From Malurus cyaneus samueli (lineage: Eukaryota > Chordata > Aves > Passeriformes > Maluridae): a stretch of 64,000 nt of DNA. The translations under genes were made by a program, and so were the position numbers. The stretch spans positions 41,574,872 to 41,638,871 of the forward strand of contig CM019216.1 of NCBI GenBank assembly GCA_009741485.1, read 5' to 3'. Positions 61,601 to 64,000 of this stretch are shown here, piece after piece. Under the pieces are notes generated by a model. It was not told where the DNA came from. It saw nothing but the letters and a program-made list of their open reading frames with translations, and ran no database searches. The first letter of the stretch is position 1, and each line of letters opens with the position of its first letter.

Positions 61601-62596
61601 ACAGCTAAAAGGCTGCAGGTTCAACACCAAGGGAAGCAATTCTCTACATAGTAATGTTCAATTAAGATGCAGAACTCTTTGCCCTGAATACTGTGGCTAC
61701 TAAAAGCTTACACACAAACTAAAAGCAACACACAAAATAATTAAATAGTAAGTGCAGATGACCTTTGACATAGAAAATCTTTCACTTGTAAATTTGTTGA
61801 GAACTGAGAAAACAGAAAAGTGAAGGGAGGGGTATTTCTCTGAAAATGTGGGGTTTCCCCGTTACAGTTCCATGCATATATTCAATATTTTGTTTAAGAA
61901 ATAGGAAAGATGATCGCAACTAAATACAGGTGACAACATTCACACAAAGACTTCTAGTTCTCAATCTTATTTGGAAAGGACACAAATCATAATCGCCCTG
62001 ATTCAGCAAATATCATCACTAATGTGTCATTTCTAATTAATTACAGGAAAATAGAATGAATGTGATTTCAGTAATGCCTAATATTGCCAGATTTGGATTA
62101 GCATGTTGTTTCTTATTCAGGAAAAGAGTAGACTGAGCTAAGAATCAGTTGCTGAGACTGTTAACCTTTGGCTAAAGTTTCTTCATTTCCTTGGAAGGAA
62201 TTAATTCTTCCTCTGTTGCTAAAACAACCATTTTGTTCAAAGTTTTATCAAAATCATCACCTTTTTTTTAAGTAGTGACAGATTTTTTTTTTTTATTTTC
62301 ATACTTTTTAAGTGGATTTCAGCCCCAGTATTATGTTAAATTCTCATTTCTGAAAGGTCAAGGCTTAAAAAATGCCCTTACTGAATGGTAAAATAAACTG
62401 GTTGCTGTGAAACAAAGTTGTTGCAATATAAGCTAACAACAGAAAAAAAATAATTCTAGTTATTACAATGAATCACACTTTCGAAAAGCATGCTTACATC
62501 TTCCTTTCCTTCTAGCATGTCATCTTGTTCACTTTGAAGTCTGGTTATGGGAGCTGCATTTTGAACTTCCATAGACTGAAGTCGGCCTACGACTGC
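22442..62596 (-). CDS. AK9: AK9, adenylate kinase 9 (C-terminal 27 exons; N-terminus beyond window)
   Basis: AK9 (formerly AKD1) carries several adenylate-kinase-like modules and phosphorylates nucleoside mono- and diphosphates (established). I joined 27 coding exons: 4,419 nt encoding 1,472 residues up to TAA at 22442-22444. Every junction phase agrees. Human is about 1,900 residues, so roughly 300 N-terminal residues are outside. Visible P-loops: GPPLSGRT (exon 60165-60345), GIHGAGKS (41336-41590) and GPPKSGKT (30467-30680). The matching NMP-binding motifs are VVDNYP, ILDGFPR and VVIDGYP, so only the middle module keeps the full canonical DGFPR. Acidic linkers separate the modules. Oddities: one P-loop Lys is Arg, one intron uses a GC donor, one exon has a threefold 57-bp repeat, and one donor sits in an inverted repeat. 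Identity is secure, from residue similarity throughout to the human protein as I know it. Confidence 0.95.
22820..23060 (-). mobile_element. CR1 LINE 3' fragment in last AK9 intron
   Basis: Reverse-complement CR1: 'aaatcacaggatgggccaggttggaagg', 'ctggtctaaccttcctgctcaagcag', 'gactccacaacttctctgggcaatctgctccag'. Same orientation as the fragments at 8.2 and 21.9 kb. The rest of this intron (to 23894) holds nothing I recognise. Confidence 0.9.
23895..24009 (-). CDS. AK9: AK9 penultimate exon
   Basis: A 115-nt exon, phase 0 in and phase 1 out. Acceptor TTCTTTCTTTAG, donor AAAAG|GTAGCG. It encodes [10 protein letters not shown] and [10 protein letters not shown], hallmarks of the AK9 C-terminal region. 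The upstream intron has the non-GT donor described for the exon at 24515. Confidence 0.92.
24515..24617 (-). CDS. AK9: AK9 exon with a GC splice donor
   Basis: A 103-nt exon encoding [16 protein letters not shown] and LAGYLEQ. Acceptor TCTGGTTAG. The frame and the conserved junction Q|GV require the donor to be CAG|GCCAGT, a GC rather than GT donor. The nearest GT, 4 nt further on, puts the next exon out of frame. Reading through would stop after about 22 more codons. Confidence 0.85.
24699..24797 (-). CDS. AK9: AK9 exon (YEALVPG segment)
   Basis: A 99-nt exon, phase 2-2, between TCTCTTCAG and GTGAATAC. It encodes [12 protein letters not shown] and [14 protein letters not shown]. The following intron is only 81 nt (24618-24698), one of the shortest in the gene. 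Confidence 0.93.
25525..25694 (-). CDS. AK9: AK9 exon (GYCPVTY segment)
   Basis: 170 nt, phase 0 in and 2 out; acceptor TTTTTCTACAG, donor GAG|GTATGTC. It encodes a Pro-rich [11 protein letters not shown] stretch, then [20 protein letters not shown], one of several GxxCPV repeats that recur in AK9. Confidence 0.93.
26214..26410 (-). CDS. AK9: AK9 exon (GQYCPVSL segment)
   Basis: 197 nt, phase 1 in and 0 out; acceptor TTCATTACCAG, donor GAA|GTAAGTG. It encodes [35 protein letters not shown] and the end QEKLE. Strongly conserved block between the last kinase-like module and the C-terminus. Confidence 0.94.
26706..26926 (-). CDS. AK9: AK9 exon ([11 protein letters not shown] segment)
   Basis: 221 nt, phase 2 in and 1 out; acceptor TTGTCTTTAG, donor GAAG|GTAAAA. 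It encodes RPPYPEHNS and [19 protein letters not shown], followed by an amphipathic helix [17 protein letters not shown]. It completes the C-terminal kinase-like module (LID and CORE end by position). Confidence 0.94.
28205..28351 (-). CDS. AK9: AK9 exon (VVIDGYP NMP motif of last module)
   Basis: 147 nt, phase 2-2; acceptor GTTTTTGTGCAG, donor CCG|GTAATG. It encodes [12 protein letters not shown], the equivalent of the adenylate kinase DG(F/Y)PR motif but with Gln at the Arg position. Human AK9, as I recall it, also lacks Arg here, so reduced or altered NMP binding is probably ancestral. Confidence 0.94.
29467..29668 (-). CDS. AK9: AK9 exon (LSLGDAIR segment)
   Basis: 202 nt, phase 1 in and 2 out; acceptor ATGTTTTGCAG, donor ACTGG|GTAAGT. 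It encodes [27 protein letters not shown] and [10 protein letters not shown], typical of the adenylate kinase segment following the P-loop. Confidence 0.94.
30467..30680 (-). CDS. AK9: AK9 exon with P-loop of last kinase module
   Basis: 214 nt, phase 0 in and 1 out; acceptor TATATTCTACAG, donor ACAG|GTATGAG. It encodes [24 protein letters not shown] and [14 protein letters not shown], an intact Walker A motif. Confidence 0.95.
33389..33607 (-). CDS. AK9: AK9 exon (FGHWDPIK segment)
   Basis: 219 nt (73 codons), phase 0-0; acceptor TTCATAACCAG, donor AAG|GTAATG. It encodes [19 protein letters not shown] and [10 protein letters not shown], linking the acidic coil to the last kinase module. Confidence 0.94.
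34482..34700 (-). CDS. AK9: AK9 acidic linker exon
   Basis: 219 nt, phase 0-0; acceptor TGTCTTTATAG, donor CAG|GTACTG. Very acidic: [20 protein letters not shown], then [12 protein letters not shown], probably coiled. The Ser-rich frame on the opposite strand is a shadow of the GAA/GAT repeats. Confidence 0.92.
35485..35547 (-). CDS. AK9: AK9 63-nt exon
   Basis: A small phase 0-0 exon between TTCACTAACAG and GTAAGGAA, encoding [17 protein letters not shown] and so on. Too short to show as an ORF, but the phases, splice sites and charged coil composition place it between its neighbours. The human counterpart continues into the same acidic linker. Confidence 0.88.
36745..36964 (-). CDS. AK9: AK9 exon with canonical DGFPR motif (middle module)
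   Basis: 220 nt, phase 2 in and 0 out; acceptor TTTTCCAATAAG, donor AGG|GTATGT. It encodes [16 protein letters not shown], a full adenylate kinase NMP-binding signature. Then come [25 protein letters not shown] and a Lys/Arg-rich helix. Confidence 0.94.
38102..38220 (-). CDS. AK9: AK9 exon (WWKKEP segment)
   Basis: 119 nt, phase 0 in and 2 out; acceptor TTACATTAAG (weak tract), donor TTCAG|GTAACT. It encodes [20 protein letters not shown] and DWWKKEPFR, the helix before the DGFPR strand. Confidence 0.9.
38762..39658 (-). other. Unassigned 298-codon open frame in AK9 intron
   Basis: The longest open frame in the window outside recognised exons. The predicted peptide is Leu/Phe/Cys-rich, resembles no family I know, and has no convincing splice or promoter context. 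It lies in the 38221-41335 intron, next to sequence that may be a decayed LINE. I do not call it a gene. Confidence 0.3.
40380..40660 (-). mobile_element. Possible decayed LINE (CR1 ORF2-like) fragment
   Basis: Phrases such as 'aagaaggcattgagcatctcagc' and 'ttgcctctgtagcctgctgcc' resemble, in reverse complement, the region just before the CR1 reverse transcriptase domain. Similarity is weak and the borders are uncertain; it could be another old element. Confidence 0.35.
41336..41590 (-). CDS. AK9: AK9 exon with P-loop of middle module
   Basis: 255 nt (85 codons), phase 0-0; acceptor TTTTTTCCTGCAG, donor CAG|GTAATAAT. It encodes [18 protein letters not shown] (intact Walker A), [19 protein letters not shown] and KTKKKVGP, followed by an acidic region. 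Confidence 0.95.
42157..42369 (-). CDS. AK9: AK9 exon (GDTKHFCPV segment)
   Basis: 213 nt, phase 0-0; acceptor CATATTTTCAG, donor CAA|GTAAGAAT. It encodes [26 protein letters not shown] and [20 protein letters not shown], the conserved module preceding the P-loop. The inner ATG at the MGD is not the gene start. Confidence 0.95.
43272..43411 (-). CDS. AK9: AK9 exon with poly-glutamate tract
   Basis: 140 nt, phase 1 in and 0 out; acceptor CTGACTTTTCCAG, donor CAA|GTAAGC. It encodes [16 protein letters not shown] and then a run dominated by Glu (10 consecutive). The open frame extends upstream past the true acceptor; I chose 43411 because its pyrimidine tract is strong and K|LFKY matches the family. 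Confidence 0.9.
44362..44682 (-). CDS. AK9: AK9 exon with threefold 57-bp coding repeat
   Basis: 321 nt, phase 1-1; acceptor TTTGATTTTCAG, donor GACA|GTAAGT. Three head-to-tail copies of a 19-residue unit, [19 protein letters not shown], precede the conserved IDLFMNDWK and [15 protein letters not shown]. The copies differ by a Q/E and an R/G change. Confidence 0.93.
44507..44677 (-). repeat. 57-bp x 3 in-frame tandem repeat
   Basis: Copies at 44621-44677, 44564-44620 and 44507-44563, nearly identical in nucleotides. The unit length is a multiple of three, so copy-number change keeps the AK9 frame. The human protein, as I recall it, has only one diverged equivalent (EFPED...EMEP). Confidence 0.92.
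45504..45599. repeat. 32-bp imperfect tandem repeat in AK9 intron
   Basis: Two good copies and a degraded third of a 'gaattaagaacttgatattgac'-type unit, period 32. Non-coding. Confidence 0.8.
51310..51578. repeat. AGAAT and GAAAA purine satellite
   Basis: Pentamer AGAAT/TAGAA repeats (about 51310-51430) pass into a pure A/G tract of GAAAA/GAAAG units (about 51435-51578). It directly adjoins the 3' tail of the CR1 at 51580, whose tail unit in this orientation is AGAAT-like. This suggests expansion of the retrotransposon tail. Confidence 0.9.
51580..51850 (-). mobile_element. CR1 LINE 3' fragment
   Basis: Reverse-complement CR1 with 'gctgaccaaaagttaaagcatg', 'ctcagggcatcaatcatctctctagg' and 'cttcctaatgtctatattaaac', a subtype I associate with passerine genomes. 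5'-truncated; the tail side is expanded into a satellite. Confidence 0.85.
54384..54445 (-). CDS. AK9: AK9 62-nt exon (acidic)
   Basis: Phase 2 in and 1 out; acceptor AATAAACTTTTATTTACAG, read from the flank, and donor CAAG|GTGAAAG. It encodes [20 protein letters not shown]. Little conserved, placed by splice signals and by both phases; a region that varies greatly between species. Confidence 0.82.
54849..54936 (-). CDS. AK9: AK9 88-nt exon
   Basis: Phase 1 in and 2 out; acceptor GATTGTACTGCAG, donor GCAGG|GTAAAA. It encodes [16 protein letters not shown] and an acidic end. Corresponds to the start of the long charged coil in the mammalian protein, which is longer there. Confidence 0.83.
56747..56903 (-). 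CDS. AK9: AK9 exon (VVDNYP NMP-like motif)
   Basis: 157 nt, phase 0 in and 1 out; acceptor CATTTTTTAACAG, donor GACG|GTTAGT. It encodes [20 protein letters not shown] and [17 protein letters not shown] is the positional equivalent of the DGFPR motif with Asn and Leu replacing Gly and Arg. Confidence 0.92.
57359..57390. repeat. Short inverted repeat (hairpin), intronic
   Basis: 12-bp perfect arms (CTGTATGTGTGT and its complement) around an 8-nt loop, built on a TG/CA run. Confidence 0.85.
57576..57685 (-). CDS. AK9: AK9 110-nt exon (EVTADDPEV)
   Basis: Phase 1 in and 0 out; acceptor ACAAATACCAG, donor GAG|GTAAGATT. It encodes [19 protein letters not shown] and [11 protein letters not shown], matching the family segment before the NKDRFPG block. 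Confidence 0.9.
58636..58664. repeat. Perfect 12-bp inverted repeat, intronic
   Basis: Arms ATTAGGATTAAT and ATTAATCCTAAT around a TTCTC loop, in the intron 57686-59599. No gene context beyond AK9. Confidence 0.9.
59600..59741 (-). CDS. AK9: AK9 142-nt exon (charged helix)
   Basis: Phase 0 in and 1 out; acceptor AAATCATTTCACTAG, donor TCAG|GTGAAT. It encodes [14 protein letters not shown] and a Glu/Lys-rich helix [11 protein letters not shown], replacing the NMP-binding helical region after the P-loop. Confidence 0.9.
60165..60345 (-). CDS. AK9: AK9 exon with Arg-substituted P-loop
   Basis: 181 nt, phase 2 in and 0 out; acceptor CTTCTGTTGGAAG, donor AAAG|GTAGGT. It encodes [30 protein letters not shown] and the P-loop GPPLSGRTT, in which the Walker A Lys is Arg (AGA). 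An earlier AG at the TTTTCTAG would break the frame, so the acceptor is set at 60346. Confidence 0.93.
60367..60477. repeat. 26-bp inverted repeat spanning an AK9 splice donor, with an internal 23-bp direct repeat
   Basis: The arms at 60367-60392 and 60452-60477 are perfect reverse complements over 26 bp. The right arm covers 15 nt of exon end and the first 11 nt of the intron; the left arm lies just upstream of the next acceptor. Between them, a 23-bp unit is repeated directly at 60391-60413 and 60421-60443. Confidence 0.95.
60463..60602 (-). CDS. AK9: AK9 exon ([12 protein letters not shown])
   Basis: 140 nt, phase 0 in and 2 out; acceptor TTAATAAACAG, donor GTCAG|GTTAGT. It encodes [33 protein letters not shown] and SPEFAV, the conserved CPV block before the P-loop exon. 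Its donor lies inside an inverted repeat. Confidence 0.93.
60603..62497. other. AK9 intron, nothing recognised
   Basis: 1.9 kb of AT-rich intron. I saw no exon or named repeat. Confidence 0.6.
62498..62596 (-). CDS. AK9: AK9 99-nt exon, first phased in window
   Basis: Phase 0-0; acceptor TTTTCTCTTCAG, donor GAT|GTAAGC. It encodes [12 protein letters not shown] and [13 protein letters not shown], matching by position the family helix before DELFR. Everything further 5' in the gene is beyond or near the window edge. Confidence 0.82.
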
Positions 62597-63405
62597 CTGA
62601 AGAGAAAAGAATTCTTGATTTAGTACCAATCAAAGCTGCTTTTGCCATCTGAAGGCGGCCCTTAAAGTATATGTAAAATTGTAACTTAATATTTATATAA
62701 TGGCTACATATACACTAAGGCCCAGTTTCTATCTCGGACTCATGCTAGTTATTGAGCTGAGTTTTAACAAGCTATTTGGTAGATACAGGCAGTGCAAAAT
62801 GCCAAATCACAGCCTTCATATCCTTATTACGCAGTGAATCCCAAGCCTTCTAAAGGATTAGGCTGTGAATGTTCCCCAAAGGCAGTGCAAGTATTCAGAT
62901 GAGCTCAAATCAGAAAAAGAGACAAATCTCTTTAGGAAATCAGATTATGCACATTCAGAAGCAGTACAACTTTGGGTAGTTTATTTTAAAAGGTATTTCA
63001 ACCAAGTGCCTACCAATGAGAATTAGATGGTATTACATTTATTTGAAGCATTTCCTGAATGTAATCTTGATTGAATGCAAGTTTTCTTGAAATGAAAAAG
63101 CAAATTCTGTCATGCTTGGGCTAGCTTTGTAATAGGTCTTTGCCTTACTTGTAGGTAAAACAGTTGGAATCATAACATAATTTGATTGCATTTACTATAA
63201 ATTTTGTGTTCTAATGTTCACAAACAGATCATAAATGAGGAAATTGTATGTTCTAATGCTGAAAAATTACTTGGTTTTTTTTCCCATAGGACCACTCTTG
63301 GTAGTAGAATTAAGCATAAACTGAAATAATTAACTTACAGAATTATAATAATGCAATTTGTTTCAAACAACAGGGGAGAAAATGCAGCAGAAGTTCACTT
63401 CTTAC

Positions 63406-63423
63406 CTTATCAAATACAATCTC
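63406..63423 (-). CDS. AK9: Candidate 18-nt AK9 micro-exon
   Basis: Acceptor AAGTAG and strong donor AAG|GTAAGAAG would give EIVFDK in phase 0-0. This resembles the IVMDR end that precedes the next exon in human. An in-frame TAG sits immediately upstream, so if real it must be an exon this short, and the polypyrimidine tract is poor. Tentative. Confidence 0.3.
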
Positions 63424-64000
63424 CTACTTAATTTTCAACCCCATTCTCTAGGTTCTGATTTGAAGCAACTTTTGCTATGAGGCAGAGGATAAGACTATTT
63501 ATCATCAAAATTTACCACTGTAGGTTTTTTAACAGGGAGAACAAGTTGCTGTGTTACAGGCTAAAAGTCTGGACACAAGCACTCAGCAGAATTCTCACAA
63601 GAATCAAAGAGCTTTTATTATATTGCAGAACAATATCAAAATATTAAAAATCATATTCCATTTTATAATATATATATATTATTTTAGACACAAGCACAAA
63701 ATAAGCCAATTCTGTAAATACATCAAACTGAAGATATTTTAATTTCTCATTATATTTTACATTAATACACATCAGAAAAAGCACTGAAATCGGAATATAA
63801 ATGTTTGCAGCCTGCCTGAGCATATTCTCATGTGACATATATGCAAGCATGGGGGTAGAGCAATGAATCTTACAATTAACAGAGGAAGAAAGGCAAGTAT
63901 TTAAAAAATCATGTTTTCTAATGTAAATGAATGAGTTTTAAACACAACTGAAAATTTTTCCAACAGGAAAATGATCCACAGAATTGAGTAATTATTTCCT

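Overview
This is eukaryotic, almost certainly avian, nuclear DNA. The genes are split by GT-AG introns. Several CR1 LINE 3' ends carry the avian-type tail. A roughly 1 kb LTR of a family I recognise from birds sits in one intron. A passerine is my best guess from the CR1 subtype near 51.6 kb, but that is inference.

Two protein genes run head to tail on the minus strand. AK9 (adenylate kinase 9) occupies about 62.6 kb down to 22.4 kb. I could phase 27 consecutive coding exons, totalling 4,419 nt (1,472 codons before the stop). Its N-terminal exons lie beyond the right edge. ZBTB24 follows at 21.85 kb down to about 11.3 kb, and its coding sequence is complete: six coding exons, 2,202 nt, 733 residues, behind a non-coding first exon in a CpG island. 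As I recall it, this matches the human 6q21 order (FIG4 - AK9 - ZBTB24).

Layout: 1-11.3 kb is non-coding as far as I can tell (microsatellites, one CR1, no exon recognised). 11.3-12.5 kb is the ZBTB24 3' UTR with an embedded MIR-type SINE. 12.5-21.8 kb is ZBTB24, with an LTR in intron 1. 21.86-22.33 kb is a CR1 fragment filling nearly the whole gap between the AK9 polyadenylation signal and the ZBTB24 promoter. 22.4-62.6 kb is AK9. Its largest intron (44.7-54.4 kb) carries an AGAAT/GAAAA satellite that looks like an expanded CR1 tail.

AK9 is a multidomain nucleoside mono-/diphosphate kinase. ZBTB24 is a BTB, AT-hook and eight-zinc-finger transcription factor. They are neighbours rather than a pathway, and no operon-like or novel defence system is present. 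The points most worth checking are in AK9: a 26-bp inverted repeat spanning a splice donor in a 117-nt intron, a GC donor in place of GT, Lys-to-Arg in one P-loop, and a threefold 57-bp in-frame coding duplication.
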